Of a stretch of 51,615 nt of DNA, positions 17,069 to 25,774 are shown in pieces. Numbering within the stretch: position 1 is the stretch's first letter; each line of letters opens with the position of its first letter. The DNA is from Flavobacteriales bacterium (GTDB taxonomy: Bacteria > Bacteroidota > Bacteroidia > Flavobacteriales_G > JALEGO01). The stretch covers positions 1 to 51,615 of the forward strand of contig JAHDCS010000010.1 in the NCBI GenBank assembly GCA_020629755.1, given 5' to 3'. The translations under genes were made by a program, and so were the position numbers. The notes beneath the pieces are model-generated. The model was given only the letters and a program-made list of their open reading frames with translations. It did not search any database and was not told the origin of the DNA.

Positions 17069-18426
17069 TGAGCAAAAAACTTATAAAAATAAGGAATGGT
17101 TTCAATGCCTTTTAAGTAATTAAAAATACCATAATGTTCATTGGGCGAATGGATGTCGTCTGAATCAAGCCCAAAGCCCATTAGTATAGATTTTAGCCCC
17201 AATTCTTTTTCAAAAAGAGCCACAATTGGTATGCTTCCGCCTCCCCGTACCGGAATAGGTGTTTTTCCAAAAGTTTGTTCCATGGCTTTTTCAGCCGCTT
17301 TGTATCCCTTAAAATTAGTGGGCACTACAAGTGGCTCTCCACCATGATGTGGCCTAACTTCAACTTTAACGCCTTTAGGTGCAATGGCTTTAAAATGATC
17401 TGAAAAAAGTTGAGTGATCTTATCAGAAGATTGATTGGGTACTAAACGCATGGATATTTTAGCATTGGCTTTTGAAGGCAAAACCGTTTTAGCGCCTTCT
17501 CCTATATATCCTCCCCAAATACCGTTCACGTCTAAAGTAGGGCGAATCGAGGTTAATTCAGGAGCCGTGTACCCTTTTTCTCCATACACCTCGCCAATCT
17601 GGAGCTCTTTAAGATAATCTTGCTCACTGAAAGGTGCCTGGGCTAAAGCCTCTCTTTGAGCTGGTGATAATTCTTCTACATCATCGTAAAAACCAGGAAT
17701 AGTAATTTTATTGTCCGCATCAAAAAGAGACGCAATCATTTTTGAAAGTATATTGATCGGATTAGGCACCGCCCCCCCATACACGCCTGAGTGTAAATCT
17801 CTATTTGGGCCTATCACTTCTACCTCAACATAACTAAGCCCTCTTAATCCTACCGTAATAGACGGTGTTTGATTATCAATAATAGAAGTATCCGAAATTA
17901 AAATTACATCGGCCTTGAGCAGCTCTTTATTTTCTTGAAGCACCACTTCGAGATTATCCGAACCTACTTCTTCTTCTCCCTCAATTAAAAATTTCACATT
18001 ACAAGGCAAACAATCATTTTGCAGCATCAATTCTACCGCTAATACATGCATGTAAGCTTGTCCTTTATCATCACAAGCCCCTCTAGCGTATATTTTATCG
18101 TTTTTAATCACGGGCTCAAAAGGAGGCGAATCCCAAAGTTCTATTGGATCTGGCGGTTGCACATCATAATGCCCATAAACCAAAACAGTCGGCTTAGACG
18201 CATCGATTATTTTTTCTGCATACACTGCCGGATGGCCTTGCGTTTCAATAAGGTGTACATTTTCTAAACCCATCGCTTCAAATTTACCTTGCATATGCAC
18301 CGCGGTTTTGCGTACATCGTCTTTATACGCTGGGTCTGCACTTACTGAAGGAATTTTAAGCAACGTAATCAACTCGTCAATATAACGCTGTTTGTTTTTT
18401 TCTATTTGATGTTTTAATTCATCCAT
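17065..18426 (-). CDS. M20-family dipeptidase
   Basis: A 453-residue cytoplasmic zinc peptidase of the M20 family (CNDP-like). Motifs: VYGHYDVQPPDP (metal His and neighbouring Asp), ARGACDDKGQ (bridging Asp), IEGEEEVGS (catalytic Glu and metal Glu), ISDTS, and DDIHSPNEHYG near the C terminus (last metal His). Residues about 185-300 form the dimerisation insert with DLHSGVYGGAVPNP. It likely cleaves dipeptides or Xaa-His/Gly substrates. It is the first gene of the minus-strand unit that continues into purF. Confidence 0.92.
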   Translation of the reverse strand: MDELKHQIEKNKQRYIDELITLLKIPSVSADPAYKDDVRKTAVHMQGKFEAMGLENVHLIETQGHPAVYAEKIIDASKPTVLVYGHYDVQPPDPIELWDSPPFEPVIKNDKIYARGACDDKGQAYMHVLAVELMLQNDCLPCNVKFLIEGEEEVGSDNLEVVLQENKELLKADVILISDTSIIDNQTPSITVGLRGLSYVEVEVIGPNRDLHSGVYGGAVPNPINILSKMIASLFDADNKITIPGFYDDVEELSPAQREALAQAPFSEQDYLKELQIGEVYGEKGYTAPELTSIRPTLDVNGIWGGYIGEGAKTVLPSKANAKISMRLVPNQSSDKITQLFSDHFKAIAPKGVKVEVRPHHGGEPLVVPTNFKGYKAAEKAMEQTFGKTPIPVRGGGSIPIVALFEKELGLKSILMGFGLDSDDIHSPNEHYGIFNYLKGIETIPYFYKFFAQ

Positions 18427-18443
18427 CCTAAAAAATTAGAACA

Positions 18444-18451
18444 CAAAGGTA
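18444..18451 (-). promoter_or_regulatory. -7 box of the dipeptidase-purF unit
   Basis: TACCTTTG on the minus strand, an exact TAnnTTTG match, ends 17 bases before the dipeptidase ATG. No clear TTG lies at the usual upstream distance. Confidence 0.45.
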
Positions 18452-18474
18452 CCTATTTTATGTGTGTTTTTCAC

Positions 18475-18505
18475 TTGACTCACCTCTGTTATTTAACTAA
18501 TTTAG
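18475..18505 (+). promoter_or_regulatory. lpxD operon promoter
   Basis: TTG at 18475-18477, a 20-base spacer, then TAATTTAG at 18498-18505 (one mismatch to TAnnTTTG). The box ends 9 bases before the lpxD ATG, giving a leader of about 6 bases. It is divergent from the dipeptidase promoter. Confidence 0.45.
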
Positions 18506-18514
18506 AGCCTTAAG

Positions 18515-19546
18515 ATGAAACTTGAACTTTCAGCCCTAGCGCTCTCAAAATTACTCGGCGGCACCCTTCAAGGAGAGCCTAATACCCTTGTGAATGATTT
18601 AGCTAAAATTGAACACGGAAAACCTGGAGCAGTCTCTTTCCTTTCTTCAGAGAAATACATACCGTACACAAAAGATTGCGCGTCTTCATTGCTTATCATA
18701 GACAAACGATTTAAACCACAAATTAAAGACCTTAGTAATACTGTGTTATGGGTGGATGATGCCAGGCAAAGCTTCGGCAAACTGATCGGATTTATTCACG
18801 CTAAACTCAATCCCCCCAAAAAAGGCATTCACACAACTGCCCTTATAGACCAAAGTGCAAAAATTGACTCCGATTGTTTTATCGGCCCTAATGTAGTAGT
18901 GTCTAAAAATGCTATAATTCAAAAGGGGGTTCAAATACAGGGCAATGTGTTTATCGGGGAGGATGTTACCCTTGGAAGCGGCACTGTTGTTTATTCAGGC
19001 GTTAATATTTACGATCGCTCTAAGATTGGCAAGCAATGCGTGATTCAGTCTGGCGCTATAATTGGCTCGGATGGATTCGGTTTTGCACCCAATGCTGAAA
19101 ATAATTACGAAAAAATTTATCACCTAGGCAATGTCATTTTAGAAGATCATGTTGAAATTGGGGCAAACACCACAATTGACAAAGCAACAATGGGCTCTAC
19201 CATCATCAAAAAAGGCGTAAAACTCGACAACCTGATACAAATTGCGCACAATGTTGAAATTGGAGAAAATACCGTGATGGCAGCGCAGTGTGGCGTGGCC
19301 GGATCTACCAAAATTGGCAAAAACTGCATGATTGGCGGGCAAGTAGGAATTGTAGGGCATATTGAAATCGCTGATGGGGTAAAAATTGCAGCCCAGTCTG
19401 GCATCGCACGAAGTGTAAAAAAAGAAAATACCATTTTACAAGGTTCTCCTGCTTTTGAGATTATCGATTACAAAAAATCATACGTACTTTTCAAACATTT
19501 ACCTGCTATAAAGAAACAAATTGACGGATGCTGCGTTAAAGAGTGA
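18515..19546 (+). CDS. lpxD: UDP-3-O-acylglucosamine N-acyltransferase
   Basis: A 343-residue enzyme adding the N-linked acyl chain in lipid A synthesis. After an N-terminal uridine-binding region (to about residue 100), a left-handed beta-helix of hexapeptide repeats runs from about 105 to 310. The conserved segment [10 protein letters not shown] is present near residue 185 and [16 protein letters not shown] supplies the catalytic His. Length is typical. It heads the operon with lpxC/fabZ 16 bases downstream. Confidence 0.97.
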   Translation: MKLELSALALSKLLGGTLQGEPNTLVNDLAKIEHGKPGAVSFLSSEKYIPYTKDCASSLLIIDKRFKPQIKDLSNTVLWVDDARQSFGKLIGFIHAKLNPPKKGIHTTALIDQSAKIDSDCFIGPNVVVSKNAIIQKGVQIQGNVFIGEDVTLGSGTVVYSGVNIYDRSKIGKQCVIQSGAIIGSDGFGFAPNAENNYEKIYHLGNVILEDHVEIGANTTIDKATMGSTIIKKGVKLDNLIQIAHNVEIGENTVMAAQCGVAGSTKIGKNCMIGGQVGIVGHIEIADGVKIAAQSGIARSVKKENTILQGSPAFEIIDYKKSYVLFKHLPAIKKQIDGCCVKE

Positions 19547-19562
19547 TTCAAAACCCCTTTAA

Positions 19563-20945
19563 ATGGAGTTTCAAAAAACATTAAAAAGCGCCTTTACTAT
19601 AGAAGGCACCGGCCTGCATACAGGGCACAAAGTAACGCTCACCATTCACCCAGCAGGTGAAAACCATGGCTTTAAATTTCGACGTATAGACCTCGATGAT
19701 CAGCCCATTATAAAAGCGGATGTCGATTTAGTAGTTTCTACCGAGCGGGGCACTACCCTTGAAAAAAACGGCGTTAAAGTGCATACCACCGAACATGTTC
19801 TAGCTGCCCTTTACGGCTCTGGGATTGACAATGCCTTAATTGATTTAGACGGCGATGAAATACCTATTTTAGATGGAAGTAGCAAGCCCTTTATTGAAAA
19901 AATAACGAAAGTTGGCATAGCCACTCAAAAGGCTGAAAAAAACTTTTTTTACCTCAAAGAAAATCTTAAGTACGAAAACCTAGAAAAACAGGCCGAAATA
20001 TTAGCCGTACCTGACTCTGAAATGCGTGTGACTGTAATGGTAGATTACAATTCTCCGCTATTAGGTACTCAACATGCCTCAATGTACCATTTGGGCGAGT
20101 TTAAAGACAAGATTTCTTCTTGTAGAACGTTTGTGTTTTTAAGAGAAGTTGAAGCGCTTTTAAAACAAGGATTAATCAAAGGCGGCGATGTAAACAATGC
20201 CATTGTTATGGTCGATGAACCAGTTTCTGAAGAACGCATCAAACACCTAAAAAAACTCTTCGATAAACCCAATATTGAACTGCAAGGCATTGGCATGCTC
20301 AACAACATACAACTGCGTTTTGAAAACGAACCTGCCCGACATAAACTTCTGGATATTGTAGGCGACATTGCTCTTATCGGCAGACCTTTAAAGGGCCATA
20401 TTTTAGCCGCCCGCCCAGGACACAAAACCAATGTAGAATTTGCGAAAGTGCTCAAAGAACTAATCAAAAAAGAAAAGCAATCTATTCCATATTTTGATTT
20501 AACAAAAACAGTTAAAGATCTAGGTCAAATAAAAAAATTAATCCCTCACCGGTATCCTTTTTTGCTCGTAGACCGCATTATTGAACTTAATGAAAACAAA
20601 GTAGTAGGCATTAAAAATGTGACCAACACCGAACCTTTTTTTCAAGGCCATTTTCCTGAAGAACCTGTTATGCCGGGTGTTTTAGTAATTGAAGCGATGG
20701 CACAAACCGGAGGAATTTTAGCGCTTTCAATGGTTGACGAACCAGAAAAATACACCACATACTTTTTAAAGATTAATCATACTAAATTTAAACATAAGGT
20801 TGTCCCTGGAGATACGCTAATTATGCATTTAGAACTGACCGATAAAGTGAGGCACGGCATAGTTCAAATGAAAGCCAGAGGCTTTGTAAGAAATAACTTA
20901 GTCGCCGAAGGTGAGTTAACCGCACAAATCACAAAAAACAAATAA
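19563..20945 (+). CDS. lpxC/fabZ: Bifunctional LpxC deacetylase / FabZ dehydratase
   Basis: A 460-residue fusion. Residues 1 to about 305 are LpxC, the Zn deacetylase that commits UDP-3-O-acyl-GlcNAc to lipid A (HTTEHVLAALYGSGIDNA with zinc ligand His, and DGDEIPILDGSSKPF). Residues about 320-460 are FabZ, the 3-hydroxyacyl-ACP dehydratase (LIPHRYPFLLVDRI with the catalytic His; GHFPEEPVMPGVLVIEAMAQ with the catalytic Glu). This fusion is characteristic of Bacteroidota and links the two enzymes competing for 3-hydroxyacyl-ACP. It lies between lpxD and lpxA. Confidence 0.97.
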   Translation: MEFQKTLKSAFTIEGTGLHTGHKVTLTIHPAGENHGFKFRRIDLDDQPIIKADVDLVVSTERGTTLEKNGVKVHTTEHVLAALYGSGIDNALIDLDGDEIPILDGSSKPFIEKITKVGIATQKAEKNFFYLKENLKYENLEKQAEILAVPDSEMRVTVMVDYNSPLLGTQHASMYHLGEFKDKISSCRTFVFLREVEALLKQGLIKGGDVNNAIVMVDEPVSEERIKHLKKLFDKPNIELQGIGMLNNIQLRFENEPARHKLLDIVGDIALIGRPLKGHILAARPGHKTNVEFAKVLKELIKKEKQSIPYFDLTKTVKDLGQIKKLIPHRYPFLLVDRIIELNENKVVGIKNVTNTEPFFQGHFPEEPVMPGVLVIEAMAQTGGILALSMVDEPEKYTTYFLKINHTKFKHKVVPGDTLIMHLELTDKVRHGIVQMKARGFVRNNLVAEGELTAQITKNK

Positions 20946-20951
20946 CCCAGT

Positions 20952-21716
20952 ATGAATCAGGTTAGCAGCAAAGCAAAAATTGCAAAAGGGGTTAATGTTG
21001 GCCCATTCACCACTATTTATGACGATGTTGTCGTTGGAGAAAATACCTGGATAGGTCCTAATGTTACTATTTTTAACGGTGTTACAATTGGAAAAAACTG
21101 TCGGATTTTTCCTGGGGCTGTTATTGGCGCTGTGCCCCAAGATTTAAAATATAAAGATGAAAAAACCAAGGTAGAAATTGGCGATCACACTACTATTCGA
21201 GAATGTGTGACCATTAATTTAGCCACCGATGATAAATGGGTGACCCGAGTGGGCAGCCACTGCTTAATTATGGCTTATGCTCATATTGCGCACGATTGCC
21301 AAGTAGGTAATCATTGCATTTTAGCCAATAGTGTGAATTTAGCAGGGCATGTAGAGATTGACGATTGGGCCATTTTAGAAGGCCTTGTTGCTGTGCAACA
21401 ATTTACCCGAATTGGCGGGCATGTTTTTATTGCGGGGGGATCGTTGATCCGTTCAAATGTTCCGCCCTTTATTCGTGCAGCCAAAGAACCTTTAACCTTT
21501 ATTGGTGTAAATTCTATTGGGCTTAGTCGACGTGGTTTTTCAAAAGAAAGCATTAAAGAAATTGAAGACCTCTACAGGTTACTCTATGTGCACAACAGTA
21601 ATATCTCTAAAGGCATTAAGGCTGCACGAGAACAAGGATTTCATTCAAAAGAGTCTGATGCTATTATCAATTTTATTGAGAGTTCTACCAATGGCGTTAT
21701 TAGAGGGCCACGTTAG
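20952..21716 (+). CDS. lpxA: UDP-GlcNAc acyltransferase
   Basis: A 254-residue enzyme for the first acylation of lipid A synthesis. It shows a left-handed beta-helix of hexapeptide repeats, AHIAHDCQVGNHCILANSVNL with the catalytic His, GGLVAVQQF-like segment EGLVAVQQFTRIGGHVFIAG, and a C-terminal helical part (SLIRSNVPPF... GLSRRGFSKESIKEIEDLYRLL). It follows lpxC/fabZ by 6 bases and ends the operon. Confidence 0.97.
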   Translation: MNQVSSKAKIAKGVNVGPFTTIYDDVVVGENTWIGPNVTIFNGVTIGKNCRIFPGAVIGAVPQDLKYKDEKTKVEIGDHTTIRECVTINLATDDKWVTRVGSHCLIMAYAHIAHDCQVGNHCILANSVNLAGHVEIDDWAILEGLVAVQQFTRIGGHVFIAGGSLIRSNVPPFIRAAKEPLTFIGVNSIGLSRRGFSKESIKEIEDLYRLLYVHNSNISKGIKAAREQGFHSKESDAIINFIESSTNGVIRGPR

Positions 21717-21735
21717 AGTTCAGAACTCTAAAAAA

Positions 21736-21754
21736 CCCCGCCCAATGGGCAGGG
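21736..21754 (-). terminator. Terminator of the FAS1 gene
   Basis: On the minus strand, CCCTGCCC-ATT-GGGCGGGG forms an 8-bp G+C-rich stem followed by six T, about 44 bases past the FAS1 gene stop. A second inverted repeat (TTAGAGTT/AACTCTAA, 21713-21731) directly beside it overlaps the lpxA stop and may help terminate the lpx operon. Confidence 0.75.
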
Positions 21755-21797
21755 TAAAATCAACACTATTCAAATGTAAATGGCCTCTAAGCCTTTT

Positions 21798-22937
21798 TTA
21801 GAACAACACAATTTTTTCAGTATATGTTTTTCCAGTCATCCTAATAGAAAGAAAAAATATTCCATCAGATAAATCTGAAGCATTGACTGAAATTCTATTT
21901 GTGGCTTTATTTGATGAAAATATCTCTTTTCCTGTGATATCATATAATAATACTTGATCAATATAATTCTCAGAAGAGAGAACAACCACTTGATTTTCTT
22001 CTCTAATTACAGAATAGTTATTATCTAGAGCTTTGATAGATTCATTACTGGTAATAACATTTGGAAGAAGCGGAGCATCAATAACATGAACAACACCATT
22101 GTTCGCCTGAATATCCGCAAGAGTAACCTGAGCTTGATTAATAAATACCCCTTGAGCATTGATAGTAACCGTAACATCTTCGCCGAGCAAAGTTGTAGCT
22201 TGTTGACCATCACTTAAATCTGCAGAAAAAACCTCAGTTCCTAATACATGATACGTTAGAACATCAGTTAAACTACCGTTTGGGTCATCAAGTAAATCAT
22301 CAATAGTGCCTGCAGGAAGAGTAGCAAATGCCGCATCTGTAGGCGCAAAAACAGTAAAACTTCCGTTAGGGTCTGCTAAGGTTTGGTCTAAACCTGCTGC
22401 TAAAACTGCCGCTTCTAAAGTAGTGTGATCAGCACTATTGACTATTATATCAACTACTGAACTTGTAAATGCTGTTGGTAAAAGCACTGCATCAATCACA
22501 TGTACCACACCATTGCTTGCTTGTATATCAGCCACTGTAACAAGCGCATTATTAATCATCACCATATTTTGATTAACGCTCACCGTAATATCTTCCCCGA
22601 ATAAAGTAGTCGCTACTTGGCCATCTGATAATTGAGAAGAAAGCACTTCTGCGCCGAGCACGTGATACAAAAGAATATCAGTTAAATCACCAGTAGGGTC
22701 AACTAAAAGTGAATCTATAACTCCGGCTGGCAAAGCAGAAAAAGCAGCATCAGTTGGTGCAAAAACAGTATATTGTGCTGTGGTATCTGAAAGTGTAGGA
22801 GCTAAACCGGCCGCTATTACAGCTGTTTCTAAAATTTCATGATCAGAGCTGTTTACAACAACATCTACAACCGTTTGTGCTTGAATATTTGAAAAAACAA
22901 GAACCGCGAATAAAAAATTTGTCAATCTATTGACCAT
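21798..22937 (-). CDS. Two-domain FAS1 (fasciclin) protein with T9SS sorting tail
   Basis: A 379-residue exported protein. The signal peptide ends near NIQA. Two tandem FAS1 domains occupy about residues 22-155 and 160-290, each with TVFAPTDAAF and LLYHVLG / LTYHVLG plus NGVVHVIDA. The C-terminal 75 residues form a type A T9SS sorting domain (VLLYDITGKEIFSS ... GIFFLSIRMTGKTYTEKIVLF). It is thus probably secreted through T9SS and anchored at the surface, where FAS1 domains mediate adhesion. The two domains are similar enough at DNA level (22060-22470 and 22470-22880) to indicate an internal duplication. The terminator at 21736 ends it. Confidence 0.9.
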   Translation of the reverse strand: MVNRLTNFLFAVLVFSNIQAQTVVDVVVNSSDHEILETAVIAAGLAPTLSDTTAQYTVFAPTDAAFSALPAGVIDSLLVDPTGDLTDILLYHVLGAEVLSSQLSDGQVATTLFGEDITVSVNQNMVMINNALVTVADIQASNGVVHVIDAVLLPTAFTSSVVDIIVNSADHTTLEAAVLAAGLDQTLADPNGSFTVFAPTDAAFATLPAGTIDDLLDDPNGSLTDVLTYHVLGTEVFSADLSDGQQATTLLGEDVTVTINAQGVFINQAQVTLADIQANNGVVHVIDAPLLPNVITSNESIKALDNNYSVIREENQVVVLSSENYIDQVLLYDITGKEIFSSNKATNRISVNASDLSDGIFFLSIRMTGKTYTEKIVLF

Positions 22938-22987
22938 AGTAATAAAATTAAAAAGTTAAACATGTATCAATAACCATGATAAAGACA

Positions 22988-23023
22988 ATTTGTTTAACAT
23001 TTTTTAAAAAATATTAAACAAAT
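22988..23023. repeat. 36-bp near-perfect palindrome
   Basis: ATTTGTTTAA at 22988-22997 is the exact reverse complement of TTAAACAAAT at 23014-23023. The 16 bases between continue the symmetry (T6 then A6) with one mismatched pair. It lies in the 102-base gap between mscS and the FAS1 gene, 51 bases upstream of the FAS1 ATG. It could be an operator for a dimeric regulator or an AT-rich transcription end structure for the mscS operon; it lacks a loop and a downstream T run. Confidence 0.7.
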
Positions 23024-23039
23024 ATGTTTCTTAATGATC

Positions 23040-23870
23040 TTATTTCAGCACGCCCGACTTAATATGAATATCTCTCTGCGGAAAAGCAATGGTAATATCA
23101 TTTTCTCTGAAGAGCTTATCGATAGCAAAACGCAAATCACTTTGCACATCTTCAATTCTAAAGACATGCTCTGACCAAAAAAAGACTTCAAAATCTAGAG
23201 AAGATGTCCCAAAATTTTGAAACCGCACAAAGGGCCTAGGGTTTTTTAATACGCGAGGTTCATTTTGAGCAGCTCTTAATAAAAGTGCTTTGACTTTGTC
23301 GGTTGGCGACCCATAAGCGACACCTACTTTCACGGTAAATCTAATTTTATTTTTGTATTCTGACCAATTGCGTACATTGTCTTTGATAAATTTATGATTG
23401 GGCACAATGATGATTTTATCGTCCCGGTCAATCACTTGGGTGTTTCTCAAATTTAAACGTTTGACTTTGCCGACCATCCCATCTACTTCAACCACATCTC
23501 CCACTTCTATAGTGCCTTCAATTAAAAGAAAAAGACCTGATATAATATCATTAAAAATGTTTTGCAAACCAAAACCGATCCCCACTAAAAGCGCAGCCCC
23601 ACCAGCCATAAAGACCGTAAGTTTAATCCCCAAAATATCTAAACAGGTAAAAAACGTTAACAAGGTAATCACAAAACGCAAGATCAAATACAAGGTATTG
23701 TAACGCGACTCTGAACTCTCAGAGCGCTTAGAGGCTCTTGTAAATGCTTTGCGCAAAATACGTAGTATAAATTGCACGAAGAAAATCAAAAGTATAATCT
23801 TAGAAATGTTCCAGATAGACAAATGAAACGCGCCTATTTGCACAATATTTTTTTCTAATAATTCAACCAC
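23040..23870 (-). CDS. Small-conductance mechanosensitive channel (MscS family)
   Basis: A 276-residue inner-membrane channel that releases solutes at hypo-osmotic shock. Three hydrophobic segments occur in residues 15-110, the last being the pore helix rich in Ala/Gly (FMAGGAALLVGIGFGLQN). The beta domain has GTIEVGDVVEVDGMVGKV and the region NLRNTQVIDRDDKIIIVPNH, as in MscS. Length matches E. coli MscS. GTG start. It is the last gene of a four-gene operon, 2 bases after the hydroxylase gene. Confidence 0.92.
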   Translation of the reverse strand: MVELLEKNIVQIGAFHLSIWNISKIILLIFFVQFILRILRKAFTRASKRSESSESRYNTLYLILRFVITLLTFFTCLDILGIKLTVFMAGGAALLVGIGFGLQNIFNDIISGLFLLIEGTIEVGDVVEVDGMVGKVKRLNLRNTQVIDRDDKIIIVPNHKFIKDNVRNWSEYKNKIRFTVKVGVAYGSPTDKVKALLLRAAQNEPRVLKNPRPFVRFQNFGTSSLDFEVFFWSEHVFRIEDVQSDLRFAIDKLFRENDITIAFPQRDIHIKSGVLK

Positions 23871-23872
23871 GC

Positions 23873-24736
23873 TTAAGAGATTAATTGATTGACAAATTTT
23901 TTAGGATAGCTTTCATCGTGTTCAAAACCAAGCTCTATATCTCTACCATCACTAGGTATATAATTGGTTTTAAACAGATAATCCCACACGCTCAAACTCA
24001 GGGCAAAATTCACCCCAAACCTTCGCTCATAAGGCAGGTGCTTGGCATGATGCCAAATATGCATTTTCGGATTATTCAAAATATATTTCAAAGGTCCATA
24101 ATCAAAGGGTAAATTGGCATGATTCAAATGCCCAATTAAAATGGTAAATAAATGCATGTAAAAAAAATCAGTCAGGCCAAAGCCAAAAAAACTCAAGGGA
24201 ATGTATTGCAAGGTCTTATAAAAAATAGTTTCAAACGGATGAAAGCGCAAGTGCGCCGCAAAGCCCATTTCTTTAACCGAATGGTGGAGCTTATGAAACC
24301 GCCATAAACAATCAAAGCGGTGCAAGAGCCTATGAATATTCCATTGTAAAAAATCACTCACAACAAACATAAGAGCAATTTTTACCCAAAAAGGCAAATG
24401 CGCCACATTAATAGCCACCAGGTTTTTGATGCCAAAAAGGGCTAAAAAATCAGAAAATGCCTCTACCGCCACCATCGATAAACTGTTATAGATAATCAAT
24501 GAGAATAAGAAAAAATTAAAGAACATGTAAAAGGCATCTAAAAAAAAATCTTTACGCAACAGCCCTTGCTTTTTTCGCCACGGAAAAGCCATTTCTAAAC
24601 TCCAAACCAAAAGCGAAATACCAATAAGTAAATAAAAATAATTGTGAAAGCTCGGTTGGGTAATTTCACTGATCAAATAATTAAAATAACCCTTATAGCC
24701 ATCTATAAATATGTCTACATACTTAGTCAAGTGCAT
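23873..24736 (-). CDS. Sterol desaturase / fatty acid hydroxylase family protein
   Basis: A 287-residue membrane protein with the histidine boxes of the di-iron fatty acid hydroxylase superfamily: HRLLHRFDCLWRFHKLHHS, HLNHANLPF and HIWHHAKH. Several membrane helices surround them. It probably hydroxylates or desaturates a lipid; the substrate is unknown. The start at 24736 (MHLTKYVDIF) is preferred to 24760 because it reduces overlap with the rhodanese gene to 14 bases. Confidence 0.85.
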   Translation of the reverse strand: MHLTKYVDIFIDGYKGYFNYLISEITQPSFHNYFYLLIGISLLVWSLEMAFPWRKKQGLLRKDFFLDAFYMFFNFFLFSLIIYNSLSMVAVEAFSDFLALFGIKNLVAINVAHLPFWVKIALMFVVSDFLQWNIHRLLHRFDCLWRFHKLHHSVKEMGFAAHLRFHPFETIFYKTLQYIPLSFFGFGLTDFFYMHLFTILIGHLNHANLPFDYGPLKYILNNPKMHIWHHAKHLPYERRFGVNFALSLSVWDYLFKTNYIPSDGRDIELGFEHDESYPKKFVNQLIS

Positions 24737-25118
24737 ATCCTTTAGCAGTCCATGCTCCAATCCCTCCTTCTAAATTATACACCTCTTTAAAGCCTTTTTC
24801 TTTGAGTATTTCAAATGCTTTAGCGCTTCTTCCGCCCTTGGCGCAATACACAACCGTTGTCTTATCAGGGTCTAAGTCAGCGAGTTTTTCACTAAAATCA
24901 TCGCTGTAAAAATCTAATTGTATAGCCGTTTGTTTGATCACTCCTTCTTGCCATTCTTCAGGTGTTCTAACGTCTAAAAGCGTAATGTCTTTTTTTTGAT
25001 CAAGCCACTCTTTAAGCGTCTTAACACTAATATCAGCGTCTGTTTTTGGCGCAAAAAAACTACAGCCCATTAAGGCCATTAAAGTCAGTACAGCCAAGAA
25101 TAATAATTTATATGTCAT
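24723..25118 (-). CDS. Rhodanese-like lipoprotein
   Basis: A 131-residue lipoprotein from ATG 25118. Leader MTYKLLFLAVLTLMALMGC ends in a lipobox. The single rhodanese domain (LLDVRTPEEWQEG; YCAKGGRSAKAFEIL with active-site Cys) transfers sulfur to a thiophilic acceptor; periplasmic forms may handle sulfur or cyanide. It overlaps the methyltransferase stop (ATGA) and the next start, so translation is coupled. A run of ten A lies just upstream, inside the methyltransferase 3' end. Confidence 0.88.
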   Translation of the reverse strand: MTYKLLFLAVLTLMALMGCSFFAPKTDADISVKTLKEWLDQKKDITLLDVRTPEEWQEGVIKQTAIQLDFYSDDFSEKLADLDPDKTTVVYCAKGGRSAKAFEILKEKGFKEVYNLEGGIGAWTAKGYALD

Positions 25119-25702
25119 TGTTTTTTTTTTGTGCATTCTATCCAAAGTTCGGTATTTTTTCTTGGGGCGATAGAAAGTTGACAATTTTCTAAACAATTTA
25201 TGTGAAAATAGGCCTTAAAAAGACGCTGATACTCTTGTTTGCTGCCTCCAAAAGGTGGATTCACCTCAAATTGCCTATTAAACAACACCCCTACAAGCTT
25301 ACCATTTTGAGTTAATAGTTCAGATGCTTTTTGCACATAGGCCATTCTTTTTTCTGGGGGGATGGCGCAAAAAAAAGTCTGTTCAATAATCACATCAACG
25401 TTCATTGTCAAATCAAAGAAGTCTTCACAAATAATGTGTGTTTTAGGGAGGGAGGGATACCGCTCTACACAGCCCTCTACAGCTTTTTTAGAAAAATCTA
25501 AATAATACACATCTTTAAACCCATTCTCAAAAGCATACGCCACTTCATGTCCATAGCCAGCACCAGGAATAAGTATAGAGAGCTCCTTGTGCTTAAGATG
25601 GTCTAAATAGTGCTTAATGGCAGGCGATGGGGTATTTAAATCCCACCCGGTTTCACCCTTCTTATAACGCGCCGACCAATACGCCGAATTAGCTTGAAAC
25701 AT
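25115..25702 (-). CDS. TPMT-family SAM-dependent methyltransferase
   Basis: A 195-residue class I methyltransferase resembling the thiopurine S-methyltransferase group. N-terminal YWSARYKKGETGWDLNTPSPAI is typical; motif I is ILIPGAGYGHEVAYA; DFSKKAVEG and EQTFFCAIPPEKR follow. The family methylates thiols, selenium/tellurium species or halides. Coupling to a rhodanese suggests a sulfur or chalcogen detoxification role (inference). Confidence 0.85.
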   Translation of the reverse strand: MFQANSAYWSARYKKGETGWDLNTPSPAIKHYLDHLKHKELSILIPGAGYGHEVAYAFENGFKDVYYLDFSKKAVEGCVERYPSLPKTHIICEDFFDLTMNVDVIIEQTFFCAIPPEKRMAYVQKASELLTQNGKLVGVLFNRQFEVNPPFGGSKQEYQRLFKAYFHINCLENCQLSIAPRKNTELWIECTKKKQ

Positions 25703-25750
25703 TTTGGTATAATTATTGTTAAAAAAATTACATTAGAATTTAATTAAATA

Positions 25751-25758
25751 TATTTTTG
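25751..25758 (+). promoter_or_regulatory. -7 box of the carbonic anhydrase gene
   Basis: TATTTTTG matches TAnnTTTG and ends 16 bases before the ATG. No convincing TTG is at the usual upstream distance. Confidence 0.4.
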
Positions 25759-25774
25759 ATAAAAAATTACAGCT

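Noticed and set aside
19139-19434. Long minus-strand frames inside lpxD
   Set aside because: They are shadows of the hexapeptide-repeat coding pattern; lpxD itself is clearly coding.
21798-22937. Insertion sequence or mobile repeat from the two similar halves
   Set aside because: The similarity is due to tandem FAS1 domains in one continuous protein; no transposase or inverted ends are present.
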